NCBI GenBank assembly: GCA_964577965.1
Contig: CAZOAT010000028.1
Span: 1-27,837, forward strand
Origin: DASUUI01 sp964577965
GTDB taxonomy: Bacteria; Gemmatimonadota; Gemmatimonadetes; Gemmatimonadales; Gemmatimonadaceae
DNA length: 27,837 nucleotides
Reading direction: 5' to 3'
Made by a program: the position numbers and the translations under genes
The notes under the pieces: generated by a model
Told to the model about the DNA's origin: nothing
The model's input: the letters and a program-made list of their open reading frames with translations, nothing else
Databases searched by the model: none
In this document: in pieces, positions 1-8,109 of the stretch
Numbering within the stretch: position 1 is the first letter of the stretch
Layout of the letters: every line of letters begins with the position of its first letter

Positions 1-1230
1 GGTCGCGAGTCCCGCCGTCACGGCGGACGCCGCAACCCGCGGCATCAGCGTCGTGGGCGCGGGCAGCGGGGACGCGAGCAACGGCCGAGTGAGCCTTCGA
101 CACCTGTGGTCGCGGACGCAGAGGCGACAGGCTGGTACGATCCGCAGCGCGACGCCGGCTTCATTCGCCGTCCGGAGAACAGTTACCTCACCGATCCCGG
201 CGATCCGTACGTTCCGCCACACGTCGCAAAAGCGTATCCCCTCCGTCGCGGCGACGAGGTCAAGGCTTCGGTAGGACGCGATCACCGGGGACGCACCGTC
301 GCAGTCGAGATTTTACAGATCAACGGCGACGATCCCGCGACGGCCACACGCCGTCCTGAGTTTGCATCGCTCACCGCCTCCTATCCGGAGCGGAAGCTGA
401 AGCTGGAGACCGGCCGGCCGGCGAAAGCCGGTCCGGAGCTCACCCGCCGCGCGATCGACCTTATCGCGCCCATCGGGTTCGGACAGCGCGCGCTGATAGT
501 CGCGCCGGCACGCGCCGGAAAGACGATGCTGCTCCAGGCGATCACCGAGGGCGTCGTTCTCAATCATCCTGAAGCGGTCCTGCTCGTGCTGCTCGTGGAC
601 GAGCGTCCCGAGGAAGTCAGCGAGATGATCACGTGGGGGTACGGTGAAGTCGTCGCGTCGAGCTTCGACATGCCAGCGGCGCGACACGTTGACGTCACCG
701 AGATAGTCCTAGAGCGCGCCCGGCGGCTGGTCGAGCTGGGACGGGATGTGATCATCGTGCTCGATTCCATCACGAGAATGGCCCGCGCTCACAACACCGT
801 GGAACGCGGAACGGGGCGTACTCTCTCAGGTGGACTGGACGCCACCGCCATGGCGAAGCCGAAGGCCTTCTTCGGGTCGGCACGCGCGGTCGCGGATCAG
901 CATGGTGGCGGCTCTCTTACGATCATCGCGACCGCTCTCGTCGAGACCGGCTCGCGAATGGACGACGTGATCTTCGAGGAGTTCAAGGGGACCGGCAACT
1001 GTGAGATCAAGCTCGACCGCAGCCTTGCCGAGCGGCGGATCTACCCCGCCATAGACATCTCGACCAGCGGCACCCGTCGCGAGGAAAAGCTCTTTCGCCC
1101 GGACCAGCTGGATCACGTCTACACGCTGCGCCGCGGACTCCACCAGATGCCGCCGGCATCCGCCATGGAGTGGCTCATCAAGAGGATAGCCGCCACGCCC
1201 AGCAACGACGCACTTCTGGAAGGGCTCTGA
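1..1230 (+). CDS. rho: Transcription termination factor Rho (5' end outside window)
   Basis: Rho is a hexameric RNA-dependent ATPase and helicase that ends transcription of unstructured RNA. The reading frame is open from base 1, so the gene begins upstream; a GTG at 106 is internal and not the start. Bases 1-100 encode an Arg/Gly-rich, probably disordered segment. Next comes the cold-shock-like RNA-binding domain (about 130-330, GFI..PENSYL..DPYV), then the RecA-type ATPase domain. Visible motifs are the P-loop APARAGKT (502-525), LLVDERPEEV (Walker-B region), LDSITRMARAHNT, the Q-loop segment TLSGGLD and the R-loop EEFKGTGN. The C-terminus (MEWLIKRIAATPSNDALLEGL-like) matches the family end. 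The P-loop differs from the common PPKAGKT at two positions. The gene is followed 88 bases later by the tamA-like gene on the same strand. Identification is very secure. Confidence 0.97.
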   Translation, partial: GRESRRHGGRRNPRHQRRGRGQRGREQRPSEPSTPVVADAEATGWYDPQRDAGFIRRPENSYLTDPGDPYVPPHVAKAYPLRRGDEVKASVGRDHRGRTVAVEILQINGDDPATATRRPEFASLTASYPERKLKLETGRPAKAGPELTRRAIDLIAPIGFGQRALIVAPARAGKTMLLQAITEGVVLNHPEAVLLVLLVDERPEEVSEMITWGYGEVVASSFDMPAARHVDVTEIVLERARRLVELGRDVIIVLDSITRMARAHNTVERGTGRTLSGGLDATAMAKPKAFFGSARAVADQHGGGSLTIIATALVETGSRMDDVIFEEFKGTGNCEIKLDRSLAERRIYPAIDISTSGTRREEKLFRPDQLDHVYTLRRGLHQMPPASAMEWLIKRIAATPSNDALLEGL

Positions 1231-1235
1231 GGCCA

Positions 1236-1256
1236 GGGGTCCCGAGCGCGGACCCC
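1236..1256 (+). other. Short hairpin after rho, no U-tract
   Basis: GGGGTCC (1236-1242) pairs perfectly with GGACCCC (1250-1256) around a 7-base loop, starting 6 bases after the rho stop codon. No run of T follows, so it is not a standard intrinsic terminator. It could stabilise the 3' end of the rho mRNA, serve as an attenuating structure ahead of the tamA-like gene, or be chance in GC-rich DNA. Confidence 0.3.
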
Positions 1257-1318
1257 GTCCAGTGCTGAGAGGGATAGAGGGGCTTTCCTGCGGCCTGCCC
1301 CTTGCTCAACGTCCGGGC

Positions 1319-3544
1319 ATGGTGGCCAAGACCCGGGGCAGCTGGCTGGCAGCACTCGCCGCCCTGCTCATCCTCGGCTCCCCAGCCGCGGCGCAGGACG
1401 AGGATAAACCCGAAGTCGTTCAGCTCCACATCCGCGGCGTCCGGTCCGTGAAGATGGAGGAACTGAAGCGCAGCATCGAGACTGAGGAGTCCCGCTGCCG
1501 GGGCCTGTTCCTGCGCCCCATCTGCTGGTTGAGTAAATCGCCGATCTTCTACGAGCGGAACTACCTCGACCGCGAGGAGCTCGCGCGCGACGTCGTCCGC
1601 ATCCGCGTGTTCTACTGGAAGCGCGGATTCCGTGACGCCGACGTGGAAACCATTGTCGTCCCGAGGGGAAACAATCGGGCAGAGGTGACGCTTGCCATCA
1701 GCGAGGGTCCCCCGACGCTGGTCTCCCGTGTCGAAGTGGAGCAGGAAGAGGAGATCCTGTCACAGCGGGACATCACGCGCTCGCTCGCCCTGCGCGAAGG
1801 CGAACCTCTCAATCTTCTGCGGCTGGATACCACCCGTGTACGGCTCCAGCAGGGACTCTGGAGCCAGGGTTATGCCGATGCAATCGTGGACACGGCGGTG
1901 ATGCTGAACGATCGGGAGACGAACGCGGTCGTGAGGTTCACGCTCAACCCGCGCTGGATCACCACGGTGGAAGAGATCCACGTGCACGAGAACGAGAGGA
2001 TCACCGAGCGGACCATCCGCCGGTCCCTGACCTTCCGGGAGGGAGACCTCTTCCGCCTGTCGGACCTGCTTCGCAGCCAGCGCAAGCTGTACGAGTCCAA
2101 TCTCTTCCGTCGAGCGGTCATCGAGCCCTCGATAGAAGGAACGATCGACTCCGCCAAGGTGGTGGACATCACTGTGACGGAAGCGCCATTGCGCGAGGCA
2201 AGACTGAGTCTGGGGTTCAACACCGTGGACTTCGTGCAGACGGAGGCGCGGTTCACCCACTACAACTTCAGGGGTGGAGCACGGCGACTGACGGCGCAGG
2301 CGGCGGTCGGCAACCTGTTCGCATCAGCGCTCAATGACAAGCTCATTTTCGCCGACGTGTTCAGCGTCCCGACCTCGGAGAAGGCGCGCTACCTGACGCC
2401 GACCTACAACGCCAGCGTCGAGCTGCGGCAGCCGTGGTTCGGATCGGCCCGGAACAACATGGCGGTGAGCGCGTTCACGCACCGGCGCAGCGCGCCGGGG
2501 ATCTACGTGGATCGCAGCTTCGGCTCCAGCATGACGTTCACCCGCGAGCTGACCGACCGCGCTCGTGCGAGCGCCAACTACCGGTTCGAGGTGACGAGCG
2601 TCGAGGCCGGCGACGTTTACTTCTGCGTGAACTACGGCGTCTGCGACCGGACCACACTGGAGGCGCTGCGCGGCCACCAGCGGTTGTCACCGCTGGCGCT
2701 CACGGCCTCCATGGACCGCACCGACAACCCGCTCGGCCCCACCCGGGGGATACGTGCCCAGCTCGACCTCGAGCACGCGGCGCAGCTCACAGTATCGGAC
2801 TATCGCTACAACCGCGCGACGGCGGAGTTCGCGATGTTCCGTGGGGTCCGCAGCCGTGGCGTCCTCGCCGGCCGTATCCGGGGTGGATGGGTGGGTGCGC
2901 TCCCCAGCACCGGCCTGGTCTTCGGTGCCGCGGAATCGCGGGAGATCCTGCACCCGCGCAAGCGCTTCTACGCCGGCGGCGCACAGTCGGTGCGCGGTTA
3001 CAGAGAGAATCAGCTGGGCCCGCGAGTCCTCACCATTCCGGGTGACAGGCTCCGCAACGCATTCGCGCTCGTAGAGGGCGACACGATCCGGGTGTGCCCG
3101 GACGAAATTCCCATTCAGCAGTGTGATCCGCAGGGGGCGGGGCTGCGCGATCGCGACTTCGAGCCGCGGCCCCTTGGCGGCAACCAGGTGGTCGAGGTGA
3201 GCGCCGAGCTGCGATTCCCTCTGTGGCAGCAGCTCACCGGGGCGGTGTTCGTGGACGCCGGTCACGTGCTGCAGCGGACCGACAGGACGTTGCCGCGCAG
3301 CAAGGCGGCGGTCACTCCGGGATTCGGCGTGCGATATCAATCGGCGATCGGTCCGATCCGTGTGGACCTGGGAATCAACCCCGCCCAGCGGGAGTCGCTG
3401 CCGGTGATCACCGAGACGATCGTTGACGGCGAGCGGCGGCTCATCCGCCTGGAGAGCTCGCGCGACTACTCCATCGCACGGAGCGGATTCGGCGGCGTGC
3501 TCGATCGCGTGCGGCTGCACCTGTCGATCGGCGAAGCGTTCTGA
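1319..3544 (+). CDS. tamA: Omp85-family outer-membrane assembly protein, TamA-like
   Basis: Predicted outer-membrane barrel protein of the BamA/TamA superfamily, which inserts or translocates other outer-membrane proteins. From the ATG at 1319 it is 741 residues. It opens with a signal peptide (hydrophobic LAALAALLILG, likely cleavage after SPAAA before QDED). Three POTRA-like repeats follow at about residues 31-129, 133-211 and 215-288, then a C-terminal 16-strand-type barrel to the final Phe. The barrel carries the Omp85 lid-loop motif VRGY at residues 558-561 (QSVRGYRENQLGP). Three POTRAs and a coupled tamB downstream favour TamA over BamA, which usually has five. A GTG at 1262 in the same frame would add 19 residues before the signal peptide; I prefer 1319 because it gives a normal signal peptide. 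The stop overlaps the tamB start (TGATG). Paired cysteines occur in POTRA1 and in the barrel. Confidence 0.9.
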   Translation: MVAKTRGSWLAALAALLILGSPAAAQDEDKPEVVQLHIRGVRSVKMEELKRSIETEESRCRGLFLRPICWLSKSPIFYERNYLDREELARDVVRIRVFYWKRGFRDADVETIVVPRGNNRAEVTLAISEGPPTLVSRVEVEQEEEILSQRDITRSLALREGEPLNLLRLDTTRVRLQQGLWSQGYADAIVDTAVMLNDRETNAVVRFTLNPRWITTVEEIHVHENERITERTIRRSLTFREGDLFRLSDLLRSQRKLYESNLFRRAVIEPSIEGTIDSAKVVDITVTEAPLREARLSLGFNTVDFVQTEARFTHYNFRGGARRLTAQAAVGNLFASALNDKLIFADVFSVPTSEKARYLTPTYNASVELRQPWFGSARNNMAVSAFTHRRSAPGIYVDRSFGSSMTFTRELTDRARASANYRFEVTSVEAGDVYFCVNYGVCDRTTLEALRGHQRLSPLALTASMDRTDNPLGPTRGIRAQLDLEHAAQLTVSDYRYNRATAEFAMFRGVRSRGVLAGRIRGGWVGALPSTGLVFGAAESREILHPRKRFYAGGAQSVRGYRENQLGPRVLTIPGDRLRNAFALVEGDTIRVCPDEIPIQQCDPQGAGLRDRDFEPRPLGGNQVVEVSAELRFPLWQQLTGAVFVDAGHVLQRTDRTLPRSKAAVTPGFGVRYQSAIGPIRVDLGINPAQRESLPVITETIVDGERRLIRLESSRDYSIARSGFGGVLDRVRLHLSIGEAF

Positions 3545-6500
3545 TGCGACGCAGAACACGTATTTCGTTGTTCGTCGCCGGCGTGACAGCGGCGCTGGCT
3601 GCGCTGCTGATCGTGTTCTTCACGCAGACGGATCCGGGCCGGGACGTCGTCCGCCGGCAGATTGTATCGATCCTGAACGACAACTCGCACGGCATCATCC
3701 GGATCCAGGGGCTCAGTGGCAACCTGTTCGGCCGCGTCCGGCTGACAGGCGTGTCCATCATCGATTCCAGCGGGCGACCGCTGCTGCTGGCGGACACGAT
3801 CGCGAGCGAGTACGGGCTGCGCGCGGTGATCGGCCGCAGAGTGCAGCTCTCGCGCGTGCGGCTGGTGAATCCGTACATCGTCATCGAGCAGTTTCCCGGA
3901 GAGGACTGGAACTTCAACCGCATATTCCCGCGCGATACCGTCACGCGTGTAGGAGTACGTCCAACCGGCTGGGGGACGTGGATCCGGTTCGAGGACATGA
4001 CGGTGCTCAACGGACGGCTGATCGTGCGGGTTCCGTGGGAACCAAGCTCCATGCTCACCGAGGCCGAGCGCGAGCACGCCATCACCGCCGCGCTGGGTGT
4101 GGACAGCCGCATGTACGTCACCCGCGTGCAAGGCGGCTTCCAGCGTGTATCCGACTTCCAGGCCATCGACGCGCACCTTCCAATGATCCGCCTCGCGGAT
4201 CCGGCCGCGGACTTCGCGGTCATCGAAGTAGAGAAGCTGCGGACACACGCATATCCGTTCCGGCCTCCGGGACTTCTCGTGCGCGCGCTCACCGGGACCT
4301 TCAATTTCACCGGCGACTCTCTCTGGTGGCGCGGGACGCGCGCCGAGCTCTCTGGATCCAGGGTCGAGGCCGATGGGCGCTACGCAATCGGCAACGGCGA
4401 TCTCTCGTTGCGTCTCGTCGGGAACCCCGTGAACCCGGGCGACGCCCGATGGGTGTTCCCCGAGCTGCCACGCAGCGGCACCGGCCGGATGGTGTTCTCG
4501 CTGGACTGGATCGGCGACAGCGCGCTGTACGTGGCGAGGAACATGGACCTGCGGATGGAAGGCGCGCACGTCCGCGGCCATATCGGCGTCACCGACACCG
4601 ATTCCGTCGCGTTTCACAGCGTGACCGACCTTCGCTTCACGGGGCTGCGCACGGAACTGCTCGACCGGATCGTCGGCATCGAACTTCCCCGTCCGGGCAC
4701 ACTCGCGGGACACGCGCGGTTCCGGGGCGGATTGAATGCTCTGTACGTGAACGGCGACCTCACCTACGTCACGCAAGCGGGGAGCAACCGGCTGCAGGGC
4801 GACGGTACAGTCGGATTCCCCGAAGAGGACTTCACGTTCAGGAATCTGCGCATCCGGATGGATCCGGTCACTGCGGATCTCGCGCGCACGGTCATTCCCG
4901 ACATTCCATTCGACGGTGTCTTCACCGGACTCGCAGAGCTGAACGGTTCGACCGCCGCGACAGTGAATGCAGTGGGTGACGTGACGCACGTGGAGGCCGG
5001 AAATCGGTCGCGTGCGCTGGGGACCGTCGCCGTACGAACGGGTGTCGTGAACTGGTTCGACGTCAACGCGCGGTTCGATCCGCTGGCGCTCGCGACCGTA
5101 GGACAGTTCGCGCCGGCGCTGCAGCTGCGTGGTTCCGTCACTGGCCCGCTGCGCGCAACCGGAACTGTCGATGATTTCAACATCAACACCTCGGTCGCCG
5201 CGGCGGGGGGTGGCAACATCACGGTGCGCGGGCGGGTGGCGACGGGCGGTCGCGCGCCTGGATACGATCTCGCTCTCGACGCGTATCTGTTCAACGCCAG
5301 TGCGATATCGGCCCGTGCGCCCCGTACTTCGCTGACTGCGATCGCGCGCGCTCAGGGGACTGGAGTCGAGCTGGCGACCATGCAGGGGACGTTCGTGGCG
5401 GACATCCGAACATCGACCTATGAAGACACCGTCGGCGTCGATTCGGCGAAGGTCCGGGTGGTGATCGCCGACGGGTTCGCGCGTGTCGATACGCTGGCAG
5501 TGCACGTACCCCACGGAGCTCTCGACGCATCGGGCACGTTCGGTCTCGTACGCGGCCGTGAGGGCGAGCTGGCCTATCGCGTGGAGATCGATTCGCTGGA
5601 CGCATTCGCCGGCCTGATAGGAGGCGAGGAGGGCATCGTTGCGCCTCGGCCGGGAGTTCTTGCGCGACGTGAAGCTGAGGCTCGGGCCGACTCCGCGAGA
5701 ATAGCTGACGAGACTGAAATCGAACGCGTTGCGACCGGCCTTGCACCGCCGACGCTGCAGGTGGACACGCCGGCGGTCGTTCCGCGCAACGTGGTGGCCG
5801 GCAGGCTGCGCGCCGAAGGTGTGGCACGCGGCAACATCCGCAGCGCGTCCCTGCACGGTACCGCTTCGGGTGAGGACGTCATGGCGCGCGGCCACGCGGC
5901 TGAGCTGTTCGCCGCAGAGTACGAGCTCGCCGACATCGGCACTCAGGCGATGCGACTCAACGTGAGTGCGAGCGCCACCAACGCGCTGATCGCGGGCTTC
6001 GAGTTCGACACCGTGTACGCTCGTGTGGATCACGCTAACTCGCGGGGGCGCGCGCACGTCACGGTGCGACAGGACGATTTGCGGGTGTACGCTGCCGACG
6101 GCGACTACGTACTCCACACCGACCACAGCGAGCTGCACCTGAACGACCTCCGTCTGCAGTTCGATACCACGATCTGGCAGAGCGTCCGCCCGTCTGCCGT
6201 GCAGTGGGGAGGACGTGGCGTGGAGATCGAGCAGCTCGAACTGTCTGCGGGCGATGGACGCCGGCTGTACGTGGATGGCCGGCTTCCCACCGAGGGAACC
6301 GCCGACCTGCACGTGGTCGCCGAACGGTTTGAGATCGGCGACATCACTGCTCTCCTCCAGACTGACATCGATGCACGGGGACTGCTGTCGTTCGACGTAC
6401 GGGCGCGGGGGACGGCCGAGTCTCCGATCCTGGAGGGGACTGCCAGCGCAGAGGCGTTCTCTTATCAGGGAAGTTCGCTGCCGCAGGTGGGCGGGACGTT

Positions 6501-8109
6501 CACCTACAGCGATGCGACGCTCACGGGGCGCTTCGATGCGACCCGGGAGGATGGCACCACGCTGGTCTATGCTGAGGGCACAGTGCCGGTGAATCTCGCG
6601 CTGGCGGGAGTGACGGGCCCACGGATCCCGCTCGACCGGCAGATCGATCTGCAGGTCTACGCCGACAGCTTCCCAGTCGGCATCCTGCCACAGGCGGCCG
6701 AGTTCATGACGAACGTGACAGGCAGGACAATCGGCGAGATGCGGATAGCGGGCACTCTCCGCCGGCCGAGCATCGAGGGCGAGATGACGATTGCCGAAGG
6801 CGGGGCACGGATTGTCCCGCTCGGCATTCGCGTCGGGTCGATACACGGTCACGTCCGGATGGCAGGCGACACGATCATCGTCGATTCACTCGCCGGAACG
6901 AGCGCAGGCGGACCGATCCGGATTTCGGGCGGTGTGGGGGTAGGCTCGTTCACCGCTCCGTCGTTCGACCTGAGCCTGCGCGCGCAGAATGCGCGGCTGC
7001 TGGACAACCACCTTGGCAGGCTCAGTGCGGATGCGGAGCTCGCGTTCTACGGTCCGTTCGACGACACGCGGATCAGCGGCGGGGTTCGGATCAGAGAGGG
7101 GGTGGTGTACATGCCCGAGCCCGACGACAAGAATGTCATCGGTGCCGACGACCCCGCCCTGTTCAACGTCGTGGACACGGCGGTTGCTGCGGACCGGGAG
7201 CTGTTCCCGGCGCAGTCGCCGCTGCTCGCCAATCTCGAGGTTGACGTGCGCGTGCGCGTGGAACGCGATGTATTCGTGCGGTCGCGCGACGCCAATGTGG
7301 AGGTGTACACCGACGGCGATCTCATACTGTACGCGGACCGCGCGCGGGAGATTCTGACACTCGACGGAATACTGCTCAGCGACCGCGGCGACTACACGTT
7401 CATGCAGAAACGGTTCAGGATCAGACGCGGCGCGGCAACCTTTGTCGGCCTGAGCGAGATCAATCCGACACTGCAGGTGGCGGGCGAATACGAAGTACGG
7501 CTACCAGCGCGCGAGGCGCTGACGATTCAGATCATCATCGGCGGTACGCTGTTGTCACCGCGTATCGAGCTGCGGAGCAGTGCCCAGCCGCCGTTGTCGC
7601 AGAGCGACCTGCTCAGCTATCTGGCGTTCGGACGCTCGTCGTCCTCGCTCACGCAGCTCGAGGGCGCGTCATTGACGTCAGGATCCGCCGGCGGCACGCT
7701 CATCGGCCAGGGTGCGGCGCTGGCGGTCCAGCAGCTCGCGACAGTGGCTGTGGGTATGGTCACTGACGAGTTCGCGGGAGAAGCGGCACGCTCGCTCGGT
7801 GCGGACGTATTCATCATCACGCCCGCCGACGTGCAGACAGACATCGGCAACTTCCTCCGCAGCACTGAAGTGGAGTTCGGCAAGTACGTACGCCCCACAA
7901 CATTTATCGCGCTCCAGGCGCGCCCCGATCCACAGTCCCTGAGGCGACCAGGCTTCAGCCTCGACCATCGCTTCCAGCGCCTGCAGGGATACCAGTTCCG
8001 TGTGAACTTCGGCCCTCGCTACATCCTGTTCGAGCCAACGCTCGCACAGCCCGAGCCGAGAACACGAAGTGTGTTCGGCGCCTTCGTGATCAGAGAGTGG
8101 CGGTATTAG
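3544..8109 (+). CDS. tamB: TamB-like translocation/assembly and lipid-transfer protein
   Basis: A 1521-residue envelope protein of the TamB/AsmA-like family. These span the periplasm from an inner-membrane anchor and work with TamA-type barrels; recent work on the family points to phospholipid transfer. The sequence shows a basic N-terminus (MRRRTR) and one hydrophobic segment at about residues 9-27. An AsmA-like start follows (IRIQGLSGNLFGRVRLTGV), then more than 1000 residues of alternating, beta-rich sequence. The C-terminal TamB/DUF490 domain covers roughly 1150-1521, with recognisable stretches LTLDGILLSDRGDYTFMQKRF, LQVAGEYEV and LSQSDLLSYLAFGRSSSSL. The end aromatic IREWRY fits the family. 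The length is somewhat above E. coli TamB (about 1260). The start ATG overlaps the last base of the upstream stop, implying coupling. A charged, probably helical stretch at about 699-745 interrupts the beta pattern. Confidence 0.92.
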   Translation: MRRRTRISLFVAGVTAALAALLIVFFTQTDPGRDVVRRQIVSILNDNSHGIIRIQGLSGNLFGRVRLTGVSIIDSSGRPLLLADTIASEYGLRAVIGRRVQLSRVRLVNPYIVIEQFPGEDWNFNRIFPRDTVTRVGVRPTGWGTWIRFEDMTVLNGRLIVRVPWEPSSMLTEAEREHAITAALGVDSRMYVTRVQGGFQRVSDFQAIDAHLPMIRLADPAADFAVIEVEKLRTHAYPFRPPGLLVRALTGTFNFTGDSLWWRGTRAELSGSRVEADGRYAIGNGDLSLRLVGNPVNPGDARWVFPELPRSGTGRMVFSLDWIGDSALYVARNMDLRMEGAHVRGHIGVTDTDSVAFHSVTDLRFTGLRTELLDRIVGIELPRPGTLAGHARFRGGLNALYVNGDLTYVTQAGSNRLQGDGTVGFPEEDFTFRNLRIRMDPVTADLARTVIPDIPFDGVFTGLAELNGSTAATVNAVGDVTHVEAGNRSRALGTVAVRTGVVNWFDVNARFDPLALATVGQFAPALQLRGSVTGPLRATGTVDDFNINTSVAAAGGGNITVRGRVATGGRAPGYDLALDAYLFNASAISARAPRTSLTAIARAQGTGVELATMQGTFVADIRTSTYEDTVGVDSAKVRVVIADGFARVDTLAVHVPHGALDASGTFGLVRGREGELAYRVEIDSLDAFAGLIGGEEGIVAPRPGVLARREAEARADSARIADETEIERVATGLAPPTLQVDTPAVVPRNVVAGRLRAEGVARGNIRSASLHGTASGEDVMARGHAAELFAAEYELADIGTQAMRLNVSASATNALIAGFEFDTVYARVDHANSRGRAHVTVRQDDLRVYAADGDYVLHTDHSELHLNDLRLQFDTTIWQSVRPSAVQWGGRGVEIEQLELSAGDGRRLYVDGRLPTEGTADLHVVAERFEIGDITALLQTDIDARGLLSFDVRARGTAESPILEGTASAEAFSYQGSSLPQVGGTFTYSDATLTGRFDATREDGTTLVYAEGTVPVNLALAGVTGPRIPLDRQIDLQVYADSFPVGILPQAAEFMTNVTGRTIGEMRIAGTLRRPSIEGEMTIAEGGARIVPLGIRVGSIHGHVRMAGDTIIVDSLAGTSAGGPIRISGGVGVGSFTAPSFDLSLRAQNARLLDNHLGRLSADAELAFYGPFDDTRISGGVRIREGVVYMPEPDDKNVIGADDPALFNVVDTAVAADRELFPAQSPLLANLEVDVRVRVERDVFVRSRDANVEVYTDGDLILYADRAREILTLDGILLSDRGDYTFMQKRFRIRRGAATFVGLSEINPTLQVAGEYEVRLPAREALTIQIIIGGTLLSPRIELRSSAQPPLSQSDLLSYLAFGRSSSSLTQLEGASLTSGSAGGTLIGQGAALAVQQLATVAVGMVTDEFAGEAARSLGADVFIITPADVQTDIGNFLRSTEVEFGKYVRPTTFIALQARPDPQSLRRPGFSLDHRFQRLQGYQFRVNFGPRYILFEPTLAQPEPRTRSVFGAFVIREWRY

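Noticed and set aside
106..1230. GTG at 106 as the start of rho.
   Set aside because: The frame is open to base 1 and the upstream codons encode an Arg/Gly-rich segment typical of Rho insertions, so the gene starts outside the window.
3423..4979. Open frame of 518 codons on the + strand overlapping the start of tamB.
   Set aside because: It is a shifted read of tamA end and tamB, with basic low-complexity composition and no homology.
3466..6852. Open frame of 1128 codons on the - strand opposite tamB.
   Set aside because: It is very rich in Arg, His and Gln, has no recognisable domain and lies wholly opposite a well-supported gene. Long antisense frames are common in GC-rich DNA with strong third-position bias.
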